NCBI GenBank assembly: GCA_018715545.1
Contig: DVLK01000098.1
Location: 1 to 64,000, forward strand
Reading direction: 5' to 3'
Length of the DNA stretch: 64,000 nucleotides
Origin: Candidatus Caccovivens faecavium
Lineage (GTDB): Bacteria; Bacillota; Clostridia; Christensenellales; UBA1242
Shown: piece after piece, positions 26,381-34,769 of the stretch
How positions within the stretch are numbered: the first letter of the stretch is position 1
Layout: every line of letters begins with the position of its first letter
Position numbers and translations under genes: made by a program
Notes under the pieces: model-generated
What the model was told of the DNA's origin: nothing
Seen by the model: the letters and a program-made list of their open reading frames with translations, nothing else
The model's database searches: none

Positions 26381-27037
26381 ATGAGTTTTACTGCACAAGA
26401 TGTTGCAAAATTAAGACAACAAACAGGCGTTGGTATGATGGAGTGCAAAAAGGCACTTACCGATGCTAATGGAGATTTTGAAAAGGCAATTGTTCTTCTT
26501 CGTGAAAGAGGACTTAAAGCGGTTGACAAAAAGCAAAACAGAATAGCTTCCGAAGGCGCTGTTGCTTCTTACATCCACATGGGCGGAAAGATAGGCGTTT
26601 TGGTTGAAGTTAACTGTGAAACCGACTTCGTTGCAAAGAGTGACGATTTCCAAGTTTTGGTTAAAGACATTGCTATGCAAATTGCTGCTGCAAATCCTAA
26701 GTATGTTCGTGAAGAGGAAGTTGACCCTAGCGAACTTGAAAAGGAAAAGGAAATTTTGAAAGTGCAAGCGCTTAATGAGGGCAAGCCTGCAAATATCGTT
26801 GAAAGAATGATTGAAGGAAGAATTAAGAAGTATTATGAAGATGTCTGCCTTCTCAATCAACCATTCGTTAAAGATAGCAGTAAAACAATTAAGGACATCT
26901 TAACAGAAGCAACTTTAAAAATCGGAGAGAAAATCTCTGTTAGACGCTTTGTTCGTTATGAGCTTGGCGAGGGACTTGAAAAGAGAAATGATAATCTTGC
27001 AGAAGAAGTTGCAAAACAGATGGCAAATATTAAATAA
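26381..27037 (+). CDS. tsf: Elongation factor Ts
   Basis: Guanine-nucleotide exchange factor for EF-Tu. 218 residues: N-terminal UBA-like domain with KLRQQTGVGMMECKKAL and the conserved Thr/Asp-Phe motif NCETDFVAKSDDFQ near residue 80. The C-terminal region is short, so this is the compact form. AAGGAG precedes the ATG; a strong terminator follows, so pyrH is not part of this unit. Confidence 0.96.
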   Translation: MSFTAQDVAKLRQQTGVGMMECKKALTDANGDFEKAIVLLRERGLKAVDKKQNRIASEGAVASYIHMGGKIGVLVEVNCETDFVAKSDDFQVLVKDIAMQIAAANPKYVREEEVDPSELEKEKEILKVQALNEGKPANIVERMIEGRIKKYYEDVCLLNQPFVKDSSKTIKDILTEATLKIGEKISVRRFVRYELGEGLEKRNDNLAEEVAKQMANIK

Positions 27038-27040
27038 TTT

Positions 27041-27069
27041 AAAGAATAGGTTTTCCTATTCTTTATTTT
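27041..27069 (+). terminator. Intrinsic terminator after tsf
   Basis: Perfect 10-bp stem AAAGAATAGG (27041-27050) with CCTATTCTTT (27055-27064), TTTT loop, then ATTTTT. Confidence 0.9.
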
Positions 27070-27074
27070 TACTA

Positions 27075-27103
27075 TTGACATGTAAAATCAAATATATTAG
27101 AAT
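27075..27103 (+). promoter_or_regulatory. Promoter of the ThyX-like gene
   Basis: TTGACA (27075-27080), 17-nt spacer, TAGAAT (27098-27103), with GAGAGG ahead of the ATG. Confidence 0.7.
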
Positions 27104-27123
27104 ATTGTCAAGAGAGGTGTTAT

Positions 27124-28299
27124 ATGGAAGTTAATATTGTTGCGTCAACAAAGGTGAATTATAAGGCAGACAAAGAGGAACTTGATAGATTTGGAGGAAT
27201 AAGTGCGGGAATTTGTTATTCTCCAAATGGTTTTGAAAGTTTGCTAAGCGAAAATAGTGAAGCTACACAAAAAAGAATTGAAAGGACAAAAAATAGTGGG
27301 CACCATAGCGTCTATGGGCATGGTGAAGTATCTTTGATTTTAGAGGGTGTCCCTAAGGCTCTTGCAATGTTTTTGAATAATGAAAAGGAGTATAACACAA
27401 GCGAGCGCTCGGCAAGATACACCAAGATGAAACTTCAAGGAGAGGAAGAGGAAATCTATAATAAATGGGTGGGTATTTTTAAGAACAAAATTATGTCTAG
27501 ATATGCTGGTGTTGCACCTAATTTCTTTACCGAAAGAAAGATAACCACTTTGGCACAGGAGAATGCAAGGTATTTGATTTCAGTTTTCACTTTGACTACC
27601 CTTGAATATACCACTTCATATAGGCAACTTAATTACATATATGGCTTCATGCAAAAGGAAATACATAGAGAAAATCCTCTTGTTTTCGACAAGATGATAA
27701 GACCATATTTTATCGAATTTTGTGAAAAACTTAAACAGCTTAACCTCATAGACGAAAGGTTGCAAAATAATGGTAAGGGGAGAGAATTTAGCTTAATTGA
27801 CAGGGATGGCACGCCTCTAACAAAGTATTTTGGTGATGTGTATGCAACGAGTTACAAGGGCTCATTTGCTGAGCTTGCACAGGCACAAAGGCATAGAACG
27901 ATTGATTATAGTTTTAAATTTACAGATGAAAGTTTCTTTATTCCTCCAATAATTAAAGATGACGAAAAATTGGTAAAAGAATGGCTTAATGATTGTGCAA
28001 AGCAATATAATGTCTTTCCGCAAGGAATGTTAGTTGAAATTGAAGAGCGGGGAACATATAAAAACTTTATTTTGAAAATGCAAGAGCGCCTTTGCTCGTG
28101 CGCGCAACTTGAAATCAACAAGCAAACGCTTGAAACATTGCGCGAATATAAACAAGCGCTCCTTGCAAGCAATCATCCAAGATATGCTGAACTCAAAGAC
28201 TTTGATGCTTCAAGATGCACATTTCCAGATAAATATAAGTTTGACTGCAAAACGCCTTGCGTTTTTTATGAAGGCGTGACAGGAGAAAGAGAGATATAA
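27124..28299 (+). CDS. ThyX-like protein with two ThyX-type halves
   Basis: 391 residues, roughly twice half-size ThyX repeats and longer than normal ThyX (210-260). The N-terminal half has HHSVYGHGEVSLILEGVPKAL and SERSARYTKM, which match the ThyX core, but the RHR of the flavin-dependent thymidylate synthase motif is replaced by residues NNEKEYN. The C-terminal half has QAQRHRTIDYSF, so an RHR is kept there without the usual RHRx7S spacing. It may be an active divergent FAD-dependent thymidylate synthase or a relative with another role. Four cysteines cluster in the last 60 residues. It occupies the position where pyrH is expected. Confidence 0.7.
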   Translation: MEVNIVASTKVNYKADKEELDRFGGISAGICYSPNGFESLLSENSEATQKRIERTKNSGHHSVYGHGEVSLILEGVPKALAMFLNNEKEYNTSERSARYTKMKLQGEEEEIYNKWVGIFKNKIMSRYAGVAPNFFTERKITTLAQENARYLISVFTLTTLEYTTSYRQLNYIYGFMQKEIHRENPLVFDKMIRPYFIEFCEKLKQLNLIDERLQNNGKGREFSLIDRDGTPLTKYFGDVYATSYKGSFAELAQAQRHRTIDYSFKFTDESFFIPPIIKDDEKLVKEWLNDCAKQYNVFPQGMLVEIEERGTYKNFILKMQERLCSCAQLEINKQTLETLREYKQALLASNHPRYAELKDFDASRCTFPDKYKFDCKTPCVFYEGVTGEREI

Positions 28300-28377
28300 A
28301 CACAGGTGTTTGAGCGAAAAATGAAAAAATTAAAATTTAAGAGATGCTTTGTTTTAATTGTCAATTAATTTATTTAT

Positions 28378-28411
28378 AAAAAAATTGAACGATCGTGTCG
28401 TTCAATTTTTT
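28378..28411. terminator. Bidirectional terminator between the ThyX-like gene and rpmB
   Basis: About 13 bp of stem, AAAAATTGAACGA with TCGTTCAATTTTT (28380-28392 and 28398-28410), loop TCGTG, T-runs on both strands. It overlaps the rpmB stop codon and serves both convergent genes. Confidence 0.88.
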
Positions 28412-28586
28412 AGTTACCTTTTTTCTTAGCAGTCTTAATGCATTTTGTGCAAGCTCTTACTCTTTTTCCGTTAATTTCTGTTTCTTGAAGATTAACATTA
28501 TATTTTCTTGGAGCTTTGTTATTGGCATGGCTCACTGTTTTTCCGTCCATTTTGCCTTTTTCGCAAATTTCGCAAACTCTACTCAT
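28410..28586 (-). CDS. rpmB: Ribosomal protein L28
   Basis: 58 residues, too short for ordinary ORF length cut-offs. Starts MSRVCEICEKGKMDGKTVSH and continues NNKAPRKYNVNLQ, RVRACTKCIKT, the standard L28 pattern. Two cysteine pairs (CEIC and CTKC) mark the zinc-binding C+ form. GGAGAAGGG precedes the ATG on the minus strand, with a promoter further upstream. Monocistronic, convergent with the ThyX-like gene. Confidence 0.96.
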   Translation of the reverse strand: MSRVCEICEKGKMDGKTVSHANNKAPRKYNVNLQETEINGKRVRACTKCIKTAKKKGN

Positions 28587-28907
28587 TTCCCTTCTCCTTT
28601 TATTATTTTTATTTACGGGCTTTATTTTATCATACTTTTAATAAAAAATCAACTATTTTTTCTATTTTGTTTTTAATTTTACTAATCGACTCATAATAAT
28701 AGCTGTAATAAAGAATTGTGTTTTAACTTCTTTATAAATGAATAAAAGGTATTTTTATACGCATATAAATAAAAGAGGCGCTTATATTAATTTTGCGAAA
28801 TTTTGAACTCAAATTTTAAATAAAATTTACAAAATTTAACAATAATCGTTAAAGGAAAAATATTTTTGAATTATTTTTGAAAAAAATATTTTTTTGTTTA
28901 ATTTTAC
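28587..28907. other. AT-rich intergenic region upstream of rpmB
   Basis: Holds the rpmB promoter (minus strand) and, at its right end, poly-A/T stretches ahead of a plus-strand promoter. No gene is credible; the plus-strand open frames here are the antisense of rpmB. Confidence 0.5.
28624..28652 (-). promoter_or_regulatory. Promoter of rpmB
   Basis: On the minus strand TTGATT (28652-28647), 17-nt spacer, TAAAAT (28629-28624). The leader to the ATG is about 30 nt. Confidence 0.7.
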
Positions 28908-28936
28908 TTGCGAAAATTTAGATAATGGTGTATTAT
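28908..28936 (+). promoter_or_regulatory. Promoter of structured RNA / asp23-fakA
   Basis: TTGCGA (28908-28913), exactly 17 nt, TATTAT (28931-28936). Predicted transcription start near 28943, well upstream of the asp23-type gene. Confidence 0.65.
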
Positions 28937-28942
28937 ATAGCT

Positions 28943-29116
28943 AGGTGTAGGGCTCTCAATGTTCCCAAAGCCTATATTATCGGAAGCCTAGTCAAGCACA
29001 ACGAAGTTGTATTTGAGCGAGGCTGATGGTTATACAAACTGTGGTGGTGCAATTCATTGCACATTTTGTGTTAACAAAATTAAAATTTAACTTGTTAAAT
29101 TTTAACATCACTATTA
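28943..29116 (+). ncRNA. Candidate structured RNA or leader, copy A
   Basis: Transcribed from its own promoter. Nested pairing: AGCC (28985-28988) with GGCT (29021-29024), TCAA (28992-28995) with TTGA (29013-29016), ACAAC (28998-29002) with GTTGT (29006-29010) around a GAA loop. Then GTGCAA/TTGCAC (29047-29052, 29057-29062) and a 12-bp hairpin TTAAAATTTAAC/GTTAAATTTTAA (about 29080-29105). A second copy at 33227-33375 keeps these pairs with different bases. It matches no RNA family I know. It could be a free small RNA or the 5' UTR of asp23-fakA. Confidence 0.55.
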
Positions 29117-29177
29117 TCGAAAATTTATTTATAAAATTTTCGGGCGAATTGATGCATTGTTTTTTTGGAGGAAACTT

Positions 29178-29528
29178 TTGACAGTAGATACCAATAATTA
29201 TTATGGTAAAATTTCAATTAGCGACAAGGCGATACGCACTGTCGCTGGTTTTGTCGCCATGGATTGTTATGGTGTCGTTGACCTTGTTTCTAAGAGCATA
29301 AAAGACAGTGCGCGTGAGTTTTTTAAAAAGGAATCCTATTCTCGTGGGGTTTCAGTAAATCATATCGACAACCGTATATATATTGACATACACTGCATTT
29401 TAAAGTATGGTGTTTCTATTTCTGCGGTTGCTGAGTCACTTAAAAAATCAGTTAAATACACAATTGAAAATTTCACAGGCATGATTGTTGACACTGTGAA
29501 TGTTCACGTTGTGGGTGTTAGAGTGTAG
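29178..29528 (+). CDS. Asp23/Gls24 family protein (YloU-like)
   Basis: 116 residues. I place the start at TTG 29178, six bases after GGAGG; an ATG at 29157 lies before that site and would not be served by it. Family pattern: GKISISDKAIRTVAGFVAMDCYGVVDLV and a final IVDTVNVHVVGVRV. The pair Asp23-like plus fakA (yloU-yloV) is conserved in Firmicutes, which supports the call. Probably membrane-associated; biochemical role unknown. Paralogue of the gene at 18573. Confidence 0.88.
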   Translation: MTVDTNNYYGKISISDKAIRTVAGFVAMDCYGVVDLVSKSIKDSAREFFKKESYSRGVSVNHIDNRIYIDIHCILKYGVSISAVAESLKKSVKYTIENFTGMIVDTVNVHVVGVRV

Positions 29529-29540
29529 GAGTTAATTATT

Positions 29541-31175
29541 ATGCAGAAAACGATTAATGGTGTGTCCTTTCGTAAGATGGTTCTTGCGGGGGTTAGCCTT
29601 TTAGAGCAAAATAAAGAATATATTGATTCGCTTAATGTCTTTCCTGTTCCAGATGGAGACACAGGAACAAATATGTTTCTAACGATGAAGTCCGCTATGA
29701 CAGAGATAAATAAGTGCATGAATAACGATATTTCTTCTCTTTCAGAAGCTTTCAGCAAGGGCGCTCTTCGTGGCGCGAGAGGAAATAGCGGTGTTATTAC
29801 TTCTCAGATTTTTAAAGGGTTTTGTTCTGTAACAAGTGGATGTAAAGAGATTACAACAAAAGATTTTGCAAAGGCTATGCAAGAGGGCGCGACCATTGCA
29901 TACAAAGCTGTCACAAAGCCAAAAGAGGGGACTATCTTAACTGTCATTCGTGTTATGGCTGAAAACGCCGTTTCTCTTGCGAAGAAGCATGAAGATTTTG
30001 AAGTGTTCTTAAAGAAAGTGATAGACACAGGTGAAGAAATTTTAAAACAGACGCCTGAAATGCTTCCTGTGCTTAAAAAGGCGGGAGTTGTGGACTCTGG
30101 TGGTAGAGGTATTCTTGTTATCTTCACAGGATTTTATCGCTACATCATGGGCGATGAAGATTTAGAAATAACATTTGAAGATGACAAACAACCTCAAAGT
30201 CTTGACGATGTGATTGCGGACATAAATAATCTTGGCGATATTGAATTCGGTTACTGCACTGAGTATATGATTATCCATATGCACAAAAAGACGACAGAAG
30301 CAGATATTGATAAGCTAAGAGAAAAACTTATGGAAATCGGCGACTCTGTCATCTGCATCGGTGACCTATCGCTTGTCAAAGTGCATGTGCATACAAACGA
30401 ACCTAACAAAGCTCTCGGCTATGCGCTTGAACTTGGTGAACTTTTCAACTTGAAAATAGAAAATATGCGTGAACAAAACAGAGAACTTAAAAAGAAAGCA
30501 CAAGTTGTTGAAGAAAGCAAAGAAATGGGTATGATTTCTGTCGCTCCTGGTGATGGACTTGCATCAATATTTAAAGATTTAACAGTTGATGAAATTATTG
30601 TTGGTGGTCAAACTATGAACCCAAGTGCTGAGGACATTGCTACCGCTGCCGACAAAGTGCCTGCAAGAACCGTTTTTGTTTTTCCTAATAATAAGAATAT
30701 CGTTTTAGCAGCAGAACAAGCAAACGATGTGACAAATAAAAATTTAGTCATCATTCCAACCAAAAGCGTTCCAGAAGGAATTTCCGCAGCTATCGCTTTC
30801 AATCCCGAGGCCAGTGTTGAAGAAAACAAGACGGCTATGCTTGACGCGATAAAGTCTGTCCGCTCTGGACAGGTGACTTATGCAGTTCGCGACACTCATG
30901 TCGATGGTTTTGACCTTCGAAAGGGAGAGATTATTGGACTTGACGACAAGGCAATCTTGGCGAAGGGTGACTTAGTGGGCGACACCACAGAAAAACTTAT
31001 CGAAACGATGTTTAATGACAGCGTTATCAACATTACACTGTTCTTTGGCGAGGATATTAGAGAGGATGAAGCAAATAAATTGCAAGAAAAACTTGCTGAA
31101 AAATATCCTGAGTGCGAAGTAACGGTAGCTAATGGCGGTCAGCCAGTATATTATTACATCATTTCACTTGAATAA
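29541..31175 (+). CDS. fakA: Fatty acid kinase FakA-like (DAK2/YloV)
   Basis: 544 residues. N-terminal DhaL/DAK2 kinase domain with NVFPVPDGDTGTNMFLTM (nucleotide and Mg2+ binding Asp cluster near residue 35-45) and GARGNSGVI; middle and C-terminal DegV-like extension (DTHVDGFDLRKGEIIGL). FakA phosphorylates exogenous fatty acids held by FakB proteins, feeding PlsX/PlsY lipid synthesis; plsX is also in this window. No fakB gene is visible here. Confidence 0.92.
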   Translation: MQKTINGVSFRKMVLAGVSLLEQNKEYIDSLNVFPVPDGDTGTNMFLTMKSAMTEINKCMNNDISSLSEAFSKGALRGARGNSGVITSQIFKGFCSVTSGCKEITTKDFAKAMQEGATIAYKAVTKPKEGTILTVIRVMAENAVSLAKKHEDFEVFLKKVIDTGEEILKQTPEMLPVLKKAGVVDSGGRGILVIFTGFYRYIMGDEDLEITFEDDKQPQSLDDVIADINNLGDIEFGYCTEYMIIHMHKKTTEADIDKLREKLMEIGDSVICIGDLSLVKVHVHTNEPNKALGYALELGELFNLKIENMREQNRELKKKAQVVEESKEMGMISVAPGDGLASIFKDLTVDEIIVGGQTMNPSAEDIATAADKVPARTVFVFPNNKNIVLAAEQANDVTNKNLVIIPTKSVPEGISAAIAFNPEASVEENKTAMLDAIKSVRSGQVTYAVRDTHVDGFDLRKGEIIGLDDKAILAKGDLVGDTTEKLIETMFNDSVINITLFFGEDIREDEANKLQEKLAEKYPECEVTVANGGQPVYYYIISLE

Positions 31176-31179
31176 TTTT

Positions 31180-31210
31180 AAAAGCGCTTAATTTAAGTGC
31201 TTTTATTTTA
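31180..31210 (+). terminator. Intrinsic terminator after fakA
   Basis: 11-bp stem (31180-31190 with 31194-31204, one G-U), ATT loop, followed by ATTTTA. Confidence 0.8.
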
Positions 31211-31293
31211 CATGCTTTTAGTTATTATATCATAATTAAATAAATATTTTTATTTTAAAGGTCGAAAAAAGTTTAATATTTTTATTGGCAATA

Positions 31294-31321
31294 TTGACAA
31301 AATTAATTTTTGTGGTAAAAT
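31294..31321 (+). promoter_or_regulatory. Promoter of the 629-residue orphan gene
   Basis: TTGACA (31294-31299), 16-nt spacer, TAAAAT (31316-31321), with AAGAGG just ahead of the ATG at 31339. Confidence 0.7.
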
Positions 31322-31338
31322 AGTTTTAAGAGGTGAAT

Positions 31339-33228
31339 ATGAATAACTTAGCCTATGAAGGTGAGATTGTACGCTTGGCCACAAAATACTTTGCAATGAG
31401 TGAAGATGAAATAGCTAGCGCGCTTATAAGAGCCAAGAAGAAAAAAGATTTTAGCGAAAGTTATTTATATTCTATTTTAATTTCGGCTGAACCTTATTTT
31501 GCTAGATATATTAAAGATACTCCGATCGACTTACAAAGGAAAATTGGTAGGGTGGCATTTGATGGTTTAAATTATTCAACCTTTCCTCTCTATGAAACGC
31601 CGTCAGAAATGAGGTATAGACTTGCTGAGTTCTTTAACATGGCAAGTAATTATGGTATAAATCCATACAAAATTTTTTATTCCACTGTCATTTCAAAGGC
31701 TCATCTGTTTTTTAATAAAGAGGGAAAATATAGTAATTACAAGCGTGATATTAGTAATTTTGAGGTGGTTTCAAGGGCTATTGAAGAGCAACTTGGGCTA
31801 GATAGAACTAAGGTTGCGAAAATGTATGAGCGCTGTTCTTCTCTTTCCTATAAAGTTGACACAGAAAAGGTTGCCAAAAACTACCGTGCAATCAGGAGGT
31901 TGAGTTATAATTCTGAATTTGTATTCAATATGGTAGATGTCAAGGAAATTTTGAGAAATAATCCTACTTTATATTCTTGTTCTGAAAATCAAATAGAAAG
32001 TGCTTTTAATTATCTTAAAAAGAAAGCTGAAATTTATAAGCATAGAAATAAGGACACAAGATTTGTAGAAGATATTTTAAATAGCTGGATAAAGAACAAT
32101 TCTTCATCACTTGCTATCAATGTTGAAGGAATGAAAAGTAAAGAAAGAGCGTTGTATAGCTTTTTGACTACTATTGCAAGTAAAGATGAAGTAGCTAGTG
32201 TTTTGTACTCTACATTTGATAATCCGACTAGTATTTCCACCATAAATAAGATTTCTAGTGATACATTTTTTAGACACGACAATTATATGAAAGTGATAAA
32301 GACGCTCATCTATTATCTGGACAATCCAAGTAAAGAGAAATATCCTATAAACGCCTTAAACTACTTAAAACATTCAAAACTTGTATATTCTATTGACCAT
32401 AAGAGGTTAAATGCTTTTTTAGATAAAGTTAAAAATTGTGACATTCAAGATAATACAAATTTAATCCAAAAATTTGTTGAAAAGGGCGATGCTATCTATT
32501 CCTATTTCGACAAATATACTGATGACGAAATAATAGAAAAACTTAGAACGAACAAGATTTTATTCCGCATAAAACTCTATAACATGACTAAATCAATGAT
32601 TGCGCATAAGTTTTACGAGGTATTTTCGCATAATCCTGACGAAAAGTTTAATTATTTGAATGACCTTTTGCGTGAAAATTATAACTTAGAGCTTATCTGT
32701 CTTCATATCAATGATGCAGAAAGAAGTTTATTAAATTTGAAAGTTGCTTTAAAAAAAGAAGAAAAAATCTTACCTTTTGCAAAGGCAATTGAAGAGTTTA
32801 CTAGTAGCTTTATGGGTGTATATTATCAGTACGAAGAAAAATATTTAAAAACTAGTTTTAGTGAAGCTATGAATTTGTTTTTAAAAAGGGTTGACCGCGT
32901 GAAAGAAGAGATTGACACTCTTTATAATGAAGGGGTTGATGAGGCAAAGAAACGATATGATAATGTTGAAGCTTTGTATAACGCTTTTAAGCAAAATACG
33001 GGAGAAAAGTTATCAAAAAATAACAATCCTATAACAAGGCGCGAGGATTTTAAAAATCAATTAAATGAGGTTATAGAGAGCTTAGAAAAAGAAGTTGGAA
33101 CAAAACAACTTTCCATCTATGATTATAAAGATGAAGATGACGACAAATATGAAGCTTTAAATATATTAAAGGGCGTGCGAGCTAGATTTAACACTTTTGA
33201 TAGCCATGTAGAGAAAGAAAAATGTTGA
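31339..33228 (+). CDS. Large helical protein of unknown function
   Basis: 629 residues, no signal peptide or membrane helix, rich in Lys, Glu, Asn and Tyr, predicted almost wholly helical. Repeated units such as VKEILRNNPTLYSCSENQIESAF followed by a Leu/Tyr-Lys helix recall mTERF-like helical repeats (IL..NP.L...), but I count only one clear unit and a few degenerate ones, so this is a hint only. The last 100 residues form a charged coiled-coil-like region. ATG 31339 is preferred over GTG 31333, which lies within the ribosome-binding site. Unrelated to its neighbours; possibly lineage-specific. Confidence 0.75.
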   Translation: MNNLAYEGEIVRLATKYFAMSEDEIASALIRAKKKKDFSESYLYSILISAEPYFARYIKDTPIDLQRKIGRVAFDGLNYSTFPLYETPSEMRYRLAEFFNMASNYGINPYKIFYSTVISKAHLFFNKEGKYSNYKRDISNFEVVSRAIEEQLGLDRTKVAKMYERCSSLSYKVDTEKVAKNYRAIRRLSYNSEFVFNMVDVKEILRNNPTLYSCSENQIESAFNYLKKKAEIYKHRNKDTRFVEDILNSWIKNNSSSLAINVEGMKSKERALYSFLTTIASKDEVASVLYSTFDNPTSISTINKISSDTFFRHDNYMKVIKTLIYYLDNPSKEKYPINALNYLKHSKLVYSIDHKRLNAFLDKVKNCDIQDNTNLIQKFVEKGDAIYSYFDKYTDDEIIEKLRTNKILFRIKLYNMTKSMIAHKFYEVFSHNPDEKFNYLNDLLRENYNLELICLHINDAERSLLNLKVALKKEEKILPFAKAIEEFTSSFMGVYYQYEEKYLKTSFSEAMNLFLKRVDRVKEEIDTLYNEGVDEAKKRYDNVEALYNAFKQNTGEKLSKNNNPITRREDFKNQLNEVIESLEKEVGTKQLSIYDYKDEDDDKYEALNILKGVRARFNTFDSHVEKEKC

Positions 33229-33375
33229 AAGCAATATTATTAGAAGTTACTACCAAGCGTGTTAAAGTCACATTTGAGCGAAATTAATGTTCACTCAAAT
33301 ATTGAGTGTGTAATTTATTGTACATTTTGTGGTTATAAAATTCAAAATTTAACTTGGTTAAGTTTTAACATCATA
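33227..33375 (+). repeat. Structured element, copy B
   Basis: About 140 nt aligned to copy A (28967-29116), including the identical core ATTTGAGCGA (33272-33281). Stems kept with changed bases: AGTT (33245-33248) with AATT (33282-33285), and GTG (33259-33261) with CAC (33269-33271). The downstream hairpins are also kept. It begins at the stop codon of the 629-residue gene and ends before the frr promoter, so it may lie in a 3' UTR. No separate promoter is evident. Confidence 0.55.
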
Positions 33376-33452
33376 TAGATTATTTGCAACACATGTTTAA
33401 ATTTCAAATTCAAGTGTTTTTAATAGATATTTTCGAAATTTAAGCATTTTGT

Positions 33453-33481
33453 TTGCAAATATTTTTCTTTTATATTATAAT
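33453..33481 (+). promoter_or_regulatory. Promoter of frr-uppS-cdsA
   Basis: TTGCAA (33453-33458), 17-nt spacer, TATAAT (33476-33481); AAGGAG precedes the frr ATG. Confidence 0.75.
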
Positions 33482-33504
33482 AGACTTGTTTTAAGGAGAT
33501 TTAT

Positions 33505-34071
33505 ATGAATGAGATGGTGGATGAAATTTTTTCATCGCTTAAAAATGACCTAGAAAAAGCATATTCTCATCAACAAGATGAATATCTTTTAATAAGAGCG
33601 GGTCGCGCTAATCCTCATATCTTAGATAAGGTTATGGTGGAATATTATGGTGTTATGACCCCAATCAATCAAATGGGAACTATTTCCGTTTCTGAGGCTA
33701 GGATTTTAAATATCAATATTTGGGATGCTAGTCAAATAAAAAATGTTGTTAAAGCTATTAATCAGGCAGATATTGGAATTTCGCCAACAGATGACGGCAA
33801 AACAATAAGACTTGTTTTTCCAGCGCTAACCGAAGAGCGTAGAAAAGAAATTTGTAAGAATGTCAAAAAGATTTGTGAAGAAACAAAAATTGCAATGCGT
33901 AATGCAAGACGCGATAGCCTTGATATGCTTAAAGATTTAAAAAAGGACAATGTGCTATCTGAGGACGAACTTTCAAGTTGTGAAAAAGATGTGCAAAAGA
34001 TGATAGATAAATATACGGCTCTTGCGGATAGTTTAGCAATTGAGAAAGAAGACGAGGTTATGAAAGTTTAA
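33505..34071 (+). CDS. frr: Ribosome recycling factor
   Basis: 188 residues; with EF-G splits the post-termination ribosome. Motifs LIRAGRANPHILDKVMVEYYG, INIWDASQIKNVVKAINQADIGI, DDGKTIRLVFPALTEERRKE and a C-terminal helix with DDVQK-like KDVQKMIDKY are standard for RRF. The usual upstream partner pyrH is missing. uppS follows after 11 bp. Confidence 0.97.
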   Translation: MNEMVDEIFSSLKNDLEKAYSHQQDEYLLIRAGRANPHILDKVMVEYYGVMTPINQMGTISVSEARILNINIWDASQIKNVVKAINQADIGISPTDDGKTIRLVFPALTEERRKEICKNVKKICEETKIAMRNARRDSLDMLKDLKKDNVLSEDELSSCEKDVQKMIDKYTALADSLAIEKEDEVMKV

Positions 34072-34082
34072 TTTGGAGTTTT

Positions 34083-34769
34083 ATGAAAAAATTACCTACT
34101 CATATCGCATTTATCATGGACGGCAATAGGCGCTGGGCAAAAAAGCGTGGGCTTAACAAGATGTTAGGGCATAAGAAGGGCGCTGAGGTGCTTGTAAGTG
34201 TAATTAAAGAGCTTAATAAGATAAATGAGATTAAATATGCTTCATTTTTTGCGTTTTCAACTGAGAATTGGAATAGAGAACAAAAAGAAATTGATGCAAT
34301 TTTTCATCTTATTGAAGAGATGTTTGAGAAAAATGAGCAGGAATTTAACAACCTTAACATAAAATTTGTAGTTATGGGTGATATATCGCGTTTTCCGGTA
34401 GTAATGCAAGAAAAACTTATAAAAGTTCAGGAAAACAGCAAGAATAATAGTGGACTTACTGTGCTTCTTGCTTTAAACTATGGAGGAAGGGATGATATTG
34501 CACAAGCAGTTAATAAACTGTTAAAGGCAAATTTCAAAAGTGTCACAGAAGAAGATATAAAGCGAAATTTATTGTCCTATCCAGCGCCAGATATTGATTT
34601 TCTTATAAGAACAAGTGGTGAGCAGAGAGTTTCAAATTTTATGCTATTTCAACTTGCTTATAGTGAGATGTATTTTCCAAAGTATTGTTGGCCAGCGCTT
34701 ACTAAAAAACGCCTCTATAAGGCATTAAAAATTTATTCAAAAAGAAACAGAAGATTTGGAGGGAATTAA
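34083..34769 (+). CDS. uppS: Undecaprenyl diphosphate synthase
   Basis: 228 residues; cis-prenyltransferase making the C55 carrier for peptidoglycan. HIAFIMDGNRRWAKKRG (catalytic Asp in MDGN), FSTENWNR, LNYGGRDDI and the C-terminal IRTSGEQRVSNFMLFQLAYSEMYF are conserved. It requires isopentenyl diphosphate, yet no isoprenoid-precursor gene is found in this window. Its final ATGA-type junction abuts cdsA. Confidence 0.97.
   Translation: MKKLPTHIAFIMDGNRRWAKKRGLNKMLGHKKGAEVLVSVIKELNKINEIKYASFFAFSTENWNREQKEIDAIFHLIEEMFEKNEQEFNNLNIKFVVMGDISRFPVVMQEKLIKVQENSKNNSGLTVLLALNYGGRDDIAQAVNKLLKANFKSVTEEDIKRNLLSYPAPDIDFLIRTSGEQRVSNFMLFQLAYSEMYFPKYCWPALTKKRLYKALKIYSKRNRRFGGN

Noticed and set aside
28395..28696. 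Plus-strand open frames over rpmB
   Set aside because: They are antisense to the L28 gene, which has a promoter, RBS and clear family sequence on the minus strand.
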